Origin: CAWGAJ01 sp963820545
GTDB lineage: Bacteria; Planctomycetota; Planctomycetia; Pirellulales; Thermoguttaceae
Direction: 5' to 3'
Assembly (NCBI GenBank): GCA_963820545.1
Contig: CAWGAJ010000002.1
Coordinates: 1,302,001 to 1,366,000 of the forward strand
DNA length: 64,000 nucleotides
Shown: positions 1 to 8,902 of the stretch, in pieces
Position numbering within the stretch: position 1 is the stretch's first letter
How the letters are laid out: each line of letters starts with the position of its first letter
The notes under the pieces: generated by a model
Told to the model about the DNA's origin: nothing
What the model saw: only the letters and a program-made list of their open reading frames with translations
The model's database searches: none
Made by a program: the position numbers and the translations under genes

Positions 1-1150
1 TTTCCATGATCCGCGCTTGGGATTCGGGCGGCATGCCAATGCGCAACTCGGGAGTGATGTACACAGTGGGACATTTGCGCCGCCATTGGGCTAAAGGATC
101 CTCGCTGTGGGCCAAAAAGGCGATCATCCGGCAGGCGGCATAGAGGCCGTCGTCGCCGCCTTCCAGGGCACGGAAAAAATAATGCCCGTTGCTCTCCGCG
201 CCGAAAAAGGCGTTGCTCTCGCTCATCCGGTAGCGGATCGAACCATGCCCGCTCCGCTCGACAACTACTTCAGCGCCGAGTTGTTTTGCCCGCTGGGGCA
301 CATGGTCGGAAAATTTCAGATCGTAGACGAATCGCTCTTTGCGCAGGGTCTTGCCCAGTGTTTCCATTAACATCCAAGTGGTTTCCTCGGCGGTTAGGAT
401 CACGCCTTGATTGTCGACTAGCGCGATGCGGTCGCCGTCGCCGTCGAAGGCGATGCCCAAATGGGCCCGTTCGCGATCGACGGCGTCGCTCAGGTCGTGC
501 AAGGTTTGGGGATGGGAACAGTCGGGCGTTAGACCGGCAAAAGCGGCATCGGGTACATCGTTAATCGCCGAAATCAAGCATTGGGGAAAGATGGCATGGA
601 GATAGCGCCGCGCTTTGCCGGCCCAAGAGCCGTGCATCGGATCGAGGACTATGTGCAGTTGCGATCCCAGGGCATCGACCCAAGTTTCCTGGAGATTGGC
701 CACGTAGTCGAAAGAGATGTCGAGCGTGCGGGGGTCGCTGCAAGTGCGGTGGGAATCTTCAGCCGCGTCTGCGACCGCGGTTTGCAGGGCTTGCACTTCG
801 TCGGGCGTGGGCGGCCGGTCGCCGATCATCCATTTCAGACCGTTGAAATTGGCTGGATTGTGCGAAGCCGTGACAATAGCGCAACCTTCCGCATGTACTC
901 GATGCCGGGCGTAATAGATCATTGGCGTGGGCAGTTGACCCAGTTCGACCACGTCCAAACCCGCCCGGCACAAACCATCCACCAGCGCCTTCATGTATTC
1001 CGGCGTGGAACTGCGAATATCGCCCCCCACTACGAATTTGGCGCGAGGCTCGAGTTTCAGGCCCAAGGCAAGGCCCCAGCTTCGGTACAACTGGGGATTA
1101 AGTTCCCTGGCCGAATCGCCATGGATCTCGTAAGTCTTGTAGATGCTCAC
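1..1150 (-). CDS. Phosphomannomutase/phosphoglucomutase (alpha-D-phosphohexomutase), C-terminus cut by window edge
   Basis: Interconverts hexose 1- and 6-phosphates (mannose or glucose) for nucleotide-sugar and polysaccharide synthesis in the cytoplasm. Reading the minus strand from a GTG at 1150-1148 gives an uninterrupted 383-codon frame that leaves the window. The phosphoserine loop TASHNP is at residues 94-99 and the metal loop DGDGDR at 236-241. A sugar-phosphate recognition segment containing GAESNGHYFF lies further on. The start is GTG because no in-frame ATG precedes the conserved N-terminus, and the ribosome site is weak. Family membership is sure. Mannose versus glucose specificity cannot be read from this. 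Confidence 0.9.
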   Translation of the reverse strand, partial: MSIYKTYEIHGDSARELNPQLYRSWGLALGLKLEPRAKFVVGGDIRSSTPEYMKALVDGLCRAGLDVVELGQLPTPMIYYARHRVHAEGCAIVTASHNPANFNGLKWMIGDRPPTPDEVQALQTAVADAAEDSHRTCSDPRTLDISFDYVANLQETWVDALGSQLHIVLDPMHGSWAGKARRYLHAIFPQCLISAINDVPDAAFAGLTPDCSHPQTLHDLSDAVDRERAHLGIAFDGDGDRIALVDNQGVILTAEETTWMLMETLGKTLRKERFVYDLKFSDHVPQRAKQLGAEVVVERSGHGSIRYRMSESNAFFGAESNGHYFFRALEGGDDGLYAACRMIAFLAHSEDPLAQWRRKCPTVYITPELRIGMPPESQARIME

Positions 1151-1359
1151 GGGTAAACTCGCTTTTGATGTTCCCGCTAATATAACCGAGCAAACGACAG
1201 ATTTACCACAGTACGCCTAAAACGTCAATTCTGACCGCTTATAACAAAATTTACTCTAATTATTATCAATTTCAAGACATTGCGACAACCTATCTGAGAC
1301 TTTATGATGAGACACATTAGCTGAGTGGAACTGGTACGAACGTTAAGGAGGAGGCAGAG
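1151..1359. other. Divergent intergenic region
   Basis: About 210 bases separate the divergently transcribed phosphohexomutase and terC genes, so both promoters should lie here. The stretch is AT-rich. Because terC genes are sometimes preceded by the manganese-sensing yybP-ykoY riboswitch I looked for one and saw no convincing core. A strong ribosome site (AAGGAGGAGG, 1344-1353) ends the region. Confidence 0.4.
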
Positions 1360-2310
1360 TTGCCGGAAATCTTATTGTGGCATTGGTTTGCGTTTATAGC
1401 TTTTGTGGCGGTGCTCTTGGCACTGGATTTGTTCGTGTTCCACCGCCATGACCATGCTCCTTCCATACGCGAGTCGGCGGGTTGGACGTTTTTCTGGTTC
1501 GCGCTGGCCCTGGCGTTCAATGGTTTTATCTGGTGGTGGCTGGGACGCAAACCGGCCATCGAGTTCTCGACGGGTTTTGTCGTCGAATTATCCTTGTCGA
1601 TGGACAACGTCTTCGTCTTCGCGGTGATCTTTCGCTTCTTCGCCATCCCGTTGAAATACCAATATCGGGTATTGTTTTGGGGAATTTTGGGGGCGATCGT
1701 CCTGCGGCTGCTGTTCGTGGTCGTGGGCAGTGAATTGATAAAGCGTTTCGATTGGATATTACCCCTGTTTGGGCTTTTTTTGATCTATACTGCGTTCAAG
1801 CTGGCCCTGCAAACCGAAAGCGATGTGCATCCCGAGAAAAACATCCTCTTGCAATTGGCACGGCGATTCTTCAAGGTGTCGCGGGGCGATCATCGGGAGC
1901 ACGGCCATGCATTTTTTGTGCGGGAGAACGGCCGGCTGTGCTTCACGCCGATATTTTTAGTGCTCCTGGTAGTCGAAAGCACCGACGTGCTCTTCGCCGT
2001 GGATAGCGTGCCGGCAATCTTCGGCATCACGCGAGATATATTCATCATCTATACCTCGAATATCTTCGCCATTCTCGGCCTGCGGGCGAAGTACTTTCTC
2101 TTGGCCGGGATGATGGAATTGTTCGAATATCTGCACTATGGGCTGAGCGCCATACTCGGATTTATTGGAGTGAATATGATCGCCGAATACTGGTTCCATC
2201 CCGAAGGCGGCTATTTTATCCCTACCTGGGGCAAACTGGTGATAATCGCCGTAGTGTTGGGCATTTCGATCATAGTTTCGATTTTCGCCAAACGAGTCAA
2301 TCGAAAATAA
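1360..2310 (+). CDS. TerC/Alx-family integral membrane protein
   Basis: A 316-residue polytopic membrane protein of the TerC/Alx family, whose members are linked to manganese export and metal or tellurite resistance. Eight or so hydrophobic segments span the protein. The family's acidic intramembrane motifs are visible: ELSLSMDNVFVFAVIF near residue 75 and ESTDVLFAVDSVPAIF near 205. The length is normal for the Alx subgroup. The start is TTG at 1360, chosen because a near-perfect AAGGAGGAGG lies 6 bases upstream. The stop codon overlaps the next start by one base (TAATG), so it is translationally coupled to the Nif3-like gene. The ion substrate is not determined by sequence. Confidence 0.88.
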   Translation: MPEILLWHWFAFIAFVAVLLALDLFVFHRHDHAPSIRESAGWTFFWFALALAFNGFIWWWLGRKPAIEFSTGFVVELSLSMDNVFVFAVIFRFFAIPLKYQYRVLFWGILGAIVLRLLFVVVGSELIKRFDWILPLFGLFLIYTAFKLALQTESDVHPEKNILLQLARRFFKVSRGDHREHGHAFFVRENGRLCFTPIFLVLLVVESTDVLFAVDSVPAIFGITRDIFIIYTSNIFAILGLRAKYFLLAGMMELFEYLHYGLSAILGFIGVNMIAEYWFHPEGGYFIPTWGKLVIIAVVLGISIIVSIFAKRVNRK

Positions 2311-3092
2311 TGCATACAATTCAACCAATAATTTTTTTTCTGGAGCAATTCGCCCCGCCGCATCTGGCCGAGGAGTGGGACAACGTGGGCTTGTTGGTGG
2401 GCGATCGCCAACGAGAAGCCCAAAAGGTTATGACCTGCCTCACGATTACGCCCGAGAGCGCGGCTGAGGCAATCGATGAGAAAGCCAATCTGATTGTCAC
2501 GCATCATCCCTTGCCGTTTATCGGTCTAAAACGATTGACCACCGACACCGCCGCGGGCCGTTTGCTTTGGGATTTGATCGGCCAGCGAATCGCCATCTAC
2601 AGTCCGCACACGGCATTCGATGCGGCGCGGGAAGGCATCAATCAACGGCTGGCGGCAGGGCTCGGCTTGCGGGGCATTAGTCCGCTGATATCGGCCGACA
2701 ACGTATGCGGAGCCGGTCGTTGGGGATGGCTGGAAGAACTGCTTAGTCTTGCCCAAGTGGGCGAACGCTTGAAACTTTTTTTGCATCTGGAAAGGCTGCA
2801 AATCGCAGGCGAGCCCCAGCGGCAGATCCGCACCGTGGCCGTGGCCTGCGGCGCAGCAGATGAACTGCTTGCCGCCGCTCAGTCCATAGGCTGCGATTGC
2901 ATGGTCATGGGCGAAGCACGTTTCCACAAGTGTCTAGAGGCCAAGGCCGCCCAAATCGGACTTTTGCTGACCGGCCATTATGCCAGCGAACGCTTTGCCG
3001 TGGAATGTCTGGCCCAGGTGCTGGCCGAACAATTCCCCCAATTGGAAATCTGGGCCAGCCGTCGCGAACGCGACCCCTTGCAGTGGATGTGA
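2310..3092 (+). CDS. Nif3-like dinuclear metal-centre protein (YbgI/YqfO family)
   Basis: A 260-residue cytoplasmic protein of the Nif3/YbgI family, which forms hexameric rings with a di-metal site. Some relatives are reported as GTP cyclohydrolase 1 type 2, but the role is unsettled. Family signatures in order: EEWDNVGLLVGD (residues 21-32), the metal ligands in VTHHPLPF (about 63-70), SPHTAFDAA (about 97-105), and the C-terminal GHYASERFAVECL carrying His and Glu ligands. It lacks the PII-like insert of the longer YqfO type. Its ATG overlaps the stop of terC, suggesting co-transcription with the membrane metal transporter. Confidence 0.88.
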   Translation: MHTIQPIIFFLEQFAPPHLAEEWDNVGLLVGDRQREAQKVMTCLTITPESAAEAIDEKANLIVTHHPLPFIGLKRLTTDTAAGRLLWDLIGQRIAIYSPHTAFDAAREGINQRLAAGLGLRGISPLISADNVCGAGRWGWLEELLSLAQVGERLKLFLHLERLQIAGEPQRQIRTVAVACGAADELLAAAQSIGCDCMVMGEARFHKCLEAKAAQIGLLLTGHYASERFAVECLAQVLAEQFPQLEIWASRRERDPLQWM

Positions 3093-3268
3093 AAAAGAGG
3101 GATCAGGGGTCAGAGGTCAGGGATCAGGGAATCGGGGAAAATAGTGGGCGGTGGACAGTAGGCAGCAACAAGGATTCGGGATTCAGCACTATCCACTAAC
3201 CACTATACACTCTCCACTGATTTTTCATCCTTCATCCCTCATCCTTCATCCTTTCTCCCTCGTCCTTC
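3092..3268. repeat. Degenerate period-7 tandem repeats (STRR-like)
   Basis: The whole gap between the Nif3-like gene and the glycosyltransferase consists of drifting heptamers. A GTCAGGG-type run fills 3098-3137, a CACTATC-type run 3186-3222, and a TTCATCC-type run 3226-3256. Each holds period 7 while the unit changes. Similar islands occur at 8309, 32345, 37756, 42197 and 54232. They resemble the short tandemly repeated repetitive (STRR) sequences of cyanobacteria. No function is evident. Confidence 0.75.
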
Positions 3269-3300
3269 CCAACACGCTTTTCCGGGAATAAAATTGCAGT

Positions 3301-4053
3301 ATGAGTTATCGTACGCTTACGGCATTACCGGTGTATAACGAAGCAGCCAATCTGGCGGGGGCATTGGCAGGGGCCCTGACATACAGCGACGAGGTGCTGG
3401 TTGTCGACGATGGTTCGACCGACGGTTCGGGAGAGTTATTGGCCGCCCGAGACGACATCCATTTGATTACCAAAAAGCGTAATCTGGGATATGGCGCCGC
3501 GCTTTGCTCGGCATTCGAGTTTGCCATCCGCGGCGGCTACGACGCGCTGGTGACCATCGACTGCGACGGTCAGCACCAACCGCAATTGATCCCCCGCTTT
3601 GTGGAGACTTCGAAATCGGCGGACATTGTATCAGGCAGCCGATTTTTGCGCCGTTTTCCCGGCGATAGCCAACCGCCAGAAGGCCGCAAACAAATTAACA
3701 TGCTCATAACCGAGGAAGTCAACCGCTGTCTGGGGCTCAACATTACCGACGCCTTTTGTGGCTTTAAGGCCTATCGCACCGCGGCGCTGGCCAAAATGAC
3801 CTTGACGGAAACCGGCTATGCCATGCCGCTGGAACTGTGGGTGCAGGCCTATAAATTGGGCCTGAAAATTGTGGAAGTGGCGGTGCCTTTGATTTATCTC
3901 GATGAAAAGCGGTCGTTCGGCGGGGCCCTGGATCAAGCCGACGTGCGCCTGGCAGTTTATCGCCAGGTGCTGAAAAAAAGCCTAATGGCCATTCAACATG
4001 ACAGAGATAAAGAACTTATAAAATCAAAGAAGCCGTATGACCTTGGGCAATGA
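3301..4053 (+). CDS. Family 2 glycosyltransferase (dolichyl-phosphate mannosyltransferase-like)
   Basis: A 250-residue GT-A fold transferase that probably moves a sugar from a nucleotide donor to a lipid carrier or glycan at the inner membrane. Visible motifs are the N-terminal LPVYNEAANL, the nucleotide-binding VVDDGSTDGS (34-43), the metal-binding TIDCDGQH (near 80) and the acceptor-side DAFCGFKAYR (about 152-161). There are no C-terminal membrane helices, so it is the soluble DPM1-like form. The last 17 bases overlap the next gene, indicating coupling. Donor and acceptor are unknown. Confidence 0.85.
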   Translation: MSYRTLTALPVYNEAANLAGALAGALTYSDEVLVVDDGSTDGSGELLAARDDIHLITKKRNLGYGAALCSAFEFAIRGGYDALVTIDCDGQHQPQLIPRFVETSKSADIVSGSRFLRRFPGDSQPPEGRKQINMLITEEVNRCLGLNITDAFCGFKAYRTAALAKMTLTETGYAMPLELWVQAYKLGLKIVEVAVPLIYLDEKRSFGGALDQADVRLAVYRQVLKKSLMAIQHDRDKELIKSKKPYDLGQ

Positions 4054-5770
4054 GCAAAAACGCACTCGCCGACTTCGCGCTCCGCAGGAAAATCGGGCGG
4101 TAGTAATCGATCCTGCTTGGAACAAGGTGACTGCCCTTATCCAGAAGAATATTTCTTTACGTACACAAGCGGATTACGATTTCCAGGGCCGCAGCCTGGC
4201 GGAAATCATGCGGCAAGCACGGAGAGAATTGCTCGACGCCGCCAGGGCCTGGACAGCGGCCTATCGCGACGTCGGCCCTGCGGCCGACGATCCTTTGGCC
4301 CCGATCTTTCTGGCCGGACATCAACCGCAAATGTTTCATCCCGGCGTATGGCTGAAAAACTTCGCTTTGGGACGCCTGGCAAAGCAACACCAGGCAACGG
4401 CCATTAATTTAATCATCGACAGCGACGTAATCTCAGACACGTGGCTGCGCGTGCCGGCCGGATCAACAGCGGATCCTTACGTCGTGCAGGCGGCTTTTGA
4501 TCGGCCAAATCCCAAAATACCTTACGAGGAACGCCGGATCGAGGATCGGGAATTGTTCCACGGTTTCGGCGCGCAAGTGCGGGAAATAATAGCTTCCTTG
4601 ATCCCACACCCGCTTGTGGAAAAATATTGGCCGATAGTGATCGACCAATCGCAAGAGACAGACCGGTTGGGCGCATGCCTGGCCCGGGCGAGGCATATTC
4701 TTGAAGCCCAGTGGGGATCCACAACGCTGGAAATTCCCCAAAGTCGGGTGTGCGGCTTAAATTCCTTTCATTGGCTGGTGGCACATATATTGGCAAAGTT
4801 ACCCATATTTTCCTCCATCTACAACGAGGCGGTCCGCGAGCATCGCCGTTTGCAACGCATCCGTAACGCCTCACATCCCGTGCCCGATCTGGCCGTGGAG
4901 GACCAGTGGCTGGAAGCGCCGTTTTGGATCTGGACCGAAGAGAATCCCCGACGAAAACGCTTGTTTGTCAAACATTGCCCCAGCGAACTGATTCTAAGCG
5001 ACCGTCAGGATATCGAGGCTCGACTGCCGCTTACCGACCAATCTGACGCTGCCCGCGCGGTTCAGCAACTTGTGGAACTAGAACGCCGCAACGTGAAAAT
5101 TCGCTCCCGGGCGCTGGTAACTACGCTTTGGGCAAGACTGGTGCTTAGCGATTTGTTTGTGCACGGCATCGGCGGGGGAAATTACGATCGCCTTACGGAT
5201 CGCATTATCGAACGATTCTTCCAGAGAAAACCGCAGGGATTCATGATCTTATCCGCCACTTTGCACCTGCCCATTAATAAACCCCCTCTCCGGTCACCAC
5301 GCAGTGGTCGGGGAGAGGGCCTAATTAAAAAGTCCCCTCTCCCTTTGGGAGAGGGCCAGGGTGAGGGCATTCCCACTTCTAAACGTGACGTCGGATCCCA
5401 GGAAAACCTCTCCGCCATCGACCGGCAACTGCGTGAATTGACATATCACCCCGAGCAATATCTCGATGGCATTTTTGACAAAGCATTGGGCATCCCCGGC
5501 GAACTCCACCAGCTTATCGACTCCAAACGGCAATGGATCGAAACGCCGCAAACCATGGAAAACGCCCGCACCCGCTGCCAAGCGATCCGGCGAATCAATG
5601 AGTCGCTCCAACCTTGGTTGGCCGAGGAGCGCAGGCGTTTACTAAATCGTCGTGCTGAAGCCGCCCGGCAATATCAAGCCGAAAAAATTCTCACCTGGCG
5701 GGAATACGGCTTTTGCCTGTACCCGGAAGAAACAATGCGGGATTTCCTCGATACGCTGTTGCCGCGGTGA
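4037..5770 (+). CDS. Large conserved-type protein of unknown function with a repeat-encoded insert
   Basis: A 577-residue soluble protein that I cannot assign. Conserved-looking blocks are FLAGHQPQMFHPGVWLKNF (about 91-109) and ALVTTLWARLVLSDLFVHGIGGGNYDRLT (about 359 on). The first block faintly recalls the start of BshC-type ligases, but this is only a resemblance. The C-terminal third is charged and probably helical. Residues 415-444 are encoded by two palindromic repeat units (5282-5368), giving an Arg/Gly/Pro-rich insert unlike the rest. The ATG lies inside the end of the glycosyltransferase gene, so the two are likely co-expressed. Confidence 0.7.
   Translation: MTLGNEQKRTRRLRAPQENRAVVIDPAWNKVTALIQKNISLRTQADYDFQGRSLAEIMRQARRELLDAARAWTAAYRDVGPAADDPLAPIFLAGHQPQMFHPGVWLKNFALGRLAKQHQATAINLIIDSDVISDTWLRVPAGSTADPYVVQAAFDRPNPKIPYEERRIEDRELFHGFGAQVREIIASLIPHPLVEKYWPIVIDQSQETDRLGACLARARHILEAQWGSTTLEIPQSRVCGLNSFHWLVAHILAKLPIFSSIYNEAVREHRRLQRIRNASHPVPDLAVEDQWLEAPFWIWTEENPRRKRLFVKHCPSELILSDRQDIEARLPLTDQSDAARAVQQLVELERRNVKIRSRALVTTLWARLVLSDLFVHGIGGGNYDRLTDRIIERFFQRKPQGFMILSATLHLPINKPPLRSPRSGRGEGLIKKSPLPLGEGQGEGIPTSKRDVGSQENLSAIDRQLRELTYHPEQYLDGIFDKALGIPGELHQLIDSKRQWIETPQTMENARTRCQAIRRINESLQPWLAEERRRLLNRRAEAARQYQAEKILTWREYGFCLYPEETMRDFLDTLLPR
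5282..5368. repeat. REP-like palindromic repeat pair inside a reading frame
   Basis: Two head-to-tail units, 5282-5319 and 5332-5367, each have a CCCCTCTCC arm, a short loop and a GGAGAGGG arm. The second carries a GGGTGAGGG tail. The same element is intergenic at 38864-38916, 51841-51897 and 62330-62377. Here it is in frame and adds about 30 residues to the 4037 gene product. Confidence 0.85.
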
Positions 5771-5787
5771 TATCATAAACCGTTTAG

Positions 5788-5840
5788 CCGCGGCACTCGT
5801 GCCGCGCTCGTGTGCCACTGCTGGCTAGTCTAGCAGTGCT
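5788..5840. repeat. Two palindromic intergenic repeats
   Basis: Positions 5788-5805 form an inverted repeat (GCGGCAC / GTGCCGC), followed directly by a GTGTGCCACTGCT...AGCAGTG palindrome (5810-5838). The latter recurs at 32199-32226 and 38811-38839. It follows the 4037 gene and could fold as its transcript end, but there is no clean T-run. Confidence 0.7.
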
Positions 5841-6080
5841 CTTTTCTCTGCTTGCGGTTTCGCAATCTATAAAACGTCCGAATATCACCTTCTTAAAGTT
5901 TTTCGGAAAAATTTAATTATTTTAATGCTTCCGCCTCTTTGTTTCTTGCTCAAGAATGGAATTGGCAACAACAAATTGCAGTTTTTTCGGGATTGATGCC
6001 TATTTTGATACTTTTGATTTTTATGCGTTAATGTTTGTTATTTTATTTCTATATAATTTATGTATTTGAATTCGATTCAT
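5841..6080. other. AT-rich intergenic region
   Basis: About 240 bases of markedly AT-rich sequence between two convergent genes. No reading frame or clear hairpin terminator is visible. The base composition falls here and stays low through the next gene, marking one edge of an apparently acquired segment. Confidence 0.4.
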
Positions 6081-7865
6081 TCAGAGGGGAAAAAGAAGTT
6101 CTTTCACGAATTTACGAGCAGGTTCAAGTTCTGGATCATTGACGAGATCCTTTTTTAGTACTTCATTAACCCAAGATGGCCCATGCCCTCCAACACTACG
6201 ACACCATCCTTCTAGTTCTCCAACATCTACAATATAAAATCCATGTTGCTTGAATATATCTAATAATCTATTACATGTCTCTGTTGGATCACCACTGGGA
6301 ACATAGCATTTTCCGACATTTTTTGCATTTGCCCATGGCGATGATCGATGTAGAATCTTCTTGATTGATTCAGATGCCTCCTTTGTAAAGTATGATTCTG
6401 TCACTTTATCGAGAACTCCTTCGATATCCTTCTTTACTTCTTCTGTCTGAAGTTCTGGTTTTTTCTCTTTCACAGCCGATGTTATAAGCTGATAATCATT
6501 CCGAACATCAGCCCATCTGCCTCCAAATGCTTCAAACAAATGCTTAATTGTAGATTCATTATTTAGCACATCGAAATCGCAAATAGCCGCAACAGGAACA
6601 CTCAGATTACTTAGTGCTTTGATTACGACATGCATCCGCTCTTTTCCGCCTGTATGAATAAACATTACATCTTCACTTTTTATTTTATTGACAGCGGAAG
6701 TGTCACTATTTATTTTATTAGTAACGATATCATCATCTTTTGTTTTATTGGCAAAGGAATCAATAATAGCATCGCGTATTGCAGCGTAGAAACGACAGTC
6801 CGAATCAGATTCACAAACGAATACCTTTGAGTGAAAGATACCATCGAGAACATTCGAATAACGCAAAATGGGGTCATTCCAAAGTTCATGAATTCCACAG
6901 TTATCTAGCTGGGTAACGTTATTTATTCTATCATGGCGTTGGATCCTTAATATACGCACGCGACTACTGTCTGTATCCAACATTCCACGAATAATATCGC
7001 CGCTATGGGTCGCGATAAATAGCTGTCGATCTTTTGGTGTTCGATTTACTAGAAGCTGTCCCAAAAGCCTTGCTTGCGGTGGATGTAAAAAAGCCTCAGG
7101 TTCATCTATAAGTACTGCGGAATGATCAACGATAAATGCGTGAAGGATAACACCTACGAACGCTCTCATACCATCGCCTTGTGTATGTAGCGTTGGAAGC
7201 GATTCTAATTTTCTAATGTAATCGATGGATACACGATCCTGATCAGGAGTGAGAGCCGGTTTTTTCCCGCAATGTAAAGGTACATTATTTCCTGCATTTC
7301 TATGAATTATTAGTTCCTCACCGAATGCTTGGTAAAATATATTGCTAATATATTTTTCTATAGTGTCATCAACTTGCATGTAGTGAATTGGATGTGTTAG
7401 AGGTTCAGATGTGATACGTATATTATTTGCTGGATTTGCTGCCTTTAATCGTTCGTCTGTAGTTAATCCATAGATAAAAAAATTGCATAAGTTTCCAAGA
7501 CCGGATGTAGAAAAATTTTTCCACTTATGCTGAGCATCCATGAGGTGTATTGTACCGCCCAAGCGACTATAAGAAGGATTTGTTGGAAGATCGGTTCGTA
7601 TGTGCTTGCGACATTTATTTTCTAACCAGTTGTGTAACTCATCAAAACTACCACTTACGTCAATCTTTACATTTGTAATAACTATTGTTGAATTTTGAGG
7701 TGATATAATCTTTTCTTGAATTTCCTTTAAAGCGATACTTTTACCTACGTTATTGGGACCAACAATGACAACAATGTCATTATTTGACAAATCTATTTGT
7801 TTGCCATCATTAAAAGTGATAGATTTGACGAAAACATTCGGCTTAGTTATCGTACCTGTTTCCAT
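6081..7865 (-). CDS. AAA ATPase fused to a TOPRIM-like domain (OLD-family-like)
   Basis: A 594-residue protein with an ABC/SMC-type ATPase and a C-terminal TOPRIM-like domain, the layout of single-gene OLD nucleases that act in phage defence. ATPase motifs: Walker A VGPNNVGKS, a signature-like LHTQGDGMRAF, Walker B AVLIDEPEAFLHP, and switch His in IATHSGD. TOPRIM-type acidic residues: VFVCESDSD, then the CDFDVLN DxD. The ATG at 7865 has GGAG 10 bases upstream. An in-frame TTG at 7886 would add seven residues but lies against its ribosome site. The gene is far more AT-rich than its neighbours, suggesting transfer. A fused PARIS (AriA-AriB) architecture is an alternative. Confidence 0.75.
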   Translation of the reverse strand: METGTITKPNVFVKSITFNDGKQIDLSNNDIVVIVGPNNVGKSIALKEIQEKIISPQNSTIVITNVKIDVSGSFDELHNWLENKCRKHIRTDLPTNPSYSRLGGTIHLMDAQHKWKNFSTSGLGNLCNFFIYGLTTDERLKAANPANNIRITSEPLTHPIHYMQVDDTIEKYISNIFYQAFGEELIIHRNAGNNVPLHCGKKPALTPDQDRVSIDYIRKLESLPTLHTQGDGMRAFVGVILHAFIVDHSAVLIDEPEAFLHPPQARLLGQLLVNRTPKDRQLFIATHSGDIIRGMLDTDSSRVRILRIQRHDRINNVTQLDNCGIHELWNDPILRYSNVLDGIFHSKVFVCESDSDCRFYAAIRDAIIDSFANKTKDDDIVTNKINSDTSAVNKIKSEDVMFIHTGGKERMHVVIKALSNLSVPVAAICDFDVLNNESTIKHLFEAFGGRWADVRNDYQLITSAVKEKKPELQTEEVKKDIEGVLDKVTESYFTKEASESIKKILHRSSPWANAKNVGKCYVPSGDPTETCNRLLDIFKQHGFYIVDVGELEGWCRSVGGHGPSWVNEVLKKDLVNDPELEPARKFVKELLFPL

Positions 7866-8042
7866 GTTTTTTATTCTCCAATTCAACCCCCTTTTCCCTC
7901 ACTGCAATTGCATCATATCACAATGGCAATTGCTATCTAGTAAAATCCACTTATATCGCTGTGTTGCTTCAGATTAATGCAATAACGTCTTGATAATAAA
8001 CCAATTGTTTCAAATTATTTCCTCTTTCCATCGACGTAACCT

Positions 8043-8246
8043 TTAATTCCGATTTGGCCCAAAAATCGTTTCCTGCCATTTCGTATCTAATCCGCCTTCA
8101 CCAATGCACTTACAAAAATATTTGCCATTATTTTTTTCAAATCCGGCGTTTCTCGGTGAAATCCAATTTATGCCCATTATAATCGCCGTAACTCCAGATC
8201 TAAAGCCAACTTTTTGGCCATCTCCCTGAACGCATTTTTTATTCAT
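8043..8246 (-). CDS. Small hypothetical protein
   Basis: A 67-residue Gly/Asn-rich open frame in the same AT-rich island as the AAA/TOPRIM gene and on the same strand, 178 bases upstream of it. It has no signal peptide or membrane segment, and only a weak AAAGAG ribosome site. I recognise no family. It could be a chance frame or a remnant of a larger gene. Confidence 0.3.
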   Translation of the reverse strand: MNKKCVQGDGQKVGFRSGVTAIIMGINWISPRNAGFEKNNGKYFCKCIGEGGLDTKWQETIFGPNRN

Positions 8247-8308
8247 GCAAACTCTTTACTCAGACCAAAAATTCTATTATTCCAAAAATTGGCCTAAAAA
8301 CTCACCAT

Positions 8309-8372
8309 GAATCCCTACTCCCAAACCTCTACACTGTCCCCTGTCAGCTGTATCCTGTCCCCTGTCCCCTGC
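8309..8372. repeat. Period-7 degenerate repeat (TGTCCCC type)
   Basis: A run of TGTCCCC-like heptamers (ACTGTCCCCTGTCAGCTGTA and similar) ending just before the ATG at 8378. It belongs to the same class as the island at 3092-3268 but uses another unit. It occupies the place where a promoter or ribosome site for the next gene would be expected. Confidence 0.7.
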
Positions 8373-8377
8373 TCCCC

Positions 8378-8788
8378 ATGCCTCCACTCACGCCACTGCA
8401 ATTTCTCGTCCTCAGTTTGCTTTTCACCGGACCGAAGAGCAGCCGGGAGCTTCGCCTTTTGCTTGAGACGAAAAAAATAGCCATTTCGCCATCCGCACTT
8501 TCACGATTGATGACGCGCCTGGAATGTAGATGGCAAATCCATCGCCAATATATCGCCAGTTGCATTGCGGGCAGGAACATTCGGCAATGTACTTTCGCCG
8601 TCACAGATTACGGCATAGAACTTTGGAATCAAACTCGTCAATTTTATTTGGAATTAAGCCCGCCGCCCTCGGATTTTGTTCCCTTCTCTAATGAACTGAC
8701 CCGAAAAGCCCATCTTACTCCCCTGGCACGCAATGATGAACTGCTCCGCAATCTCTATGCCGATTTTCCATCTCTGTTTACAAGATAA
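8378..8788 (+). CDS. Putative winged-helix protein
   Basis: A 136-residue protein whose first 95 residues look like a MarR/PadR-type winged helix. It has LTPLQFLVLSLLFTGPKSSREL (helix 1-2), then a Ser-rich helix SPSALSRLMTRLE as recognition helix, and a wing ending in FAVTDYGIELWNQ. The remainder is short and charged. The ATG follows directly on a heptamer repeat and has no good ribosome site, so the start could be wrong or expression low. A regulator role is inferred from fold pattern only. Confidence 0.5.
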   Translation: MPPLTPLQFLVLSLLFTGPKSSRELRLLLETKKIAISPSALSRLMTRLECRWQIHRQYIASCIAGRNIRQCTFAVTDYGIELWNQTRQFYLELSPPPSDFVPFSNELTRKAHLTPLARNDELLRNLYADFPSLFTR

Positions 8789-8902
8789 ACTCTTGAATCG
8801 CAACAAATTCCCTGTGGTGTCTTTTTTCTAAAAATATAGTGGAATAGCGATATTATTGCAGGTGTCAGAGAAGTACGACTCTCCCTAGACATAAATCAAC
8901 TG

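Noticed and set aside
1..1156. Plus-strand open frames at 107-370, 581-1156 and similar
   Set aside because: The minus strand encodes a clear phosphohexomutase over the same bases; these are shadows.
1151..1359. yybP-ykoY manganese riboswitch before terC
   Set aside because: The characteristic core and paired stems were not recognisable.
3092..3268. Possible CRISPR array because of short regular repeats
   Set aside because: Units are 7 bases and degenerate, with no conserved 24-37 base repeat or unique spacers, and no cas genes are in the window.
8309..8372. Promoter of the 8378 gene
   Set aside because: The stretch is heptamer repeat with no -10 or -35 boxes; the promoter must lie further upstream or be weak.
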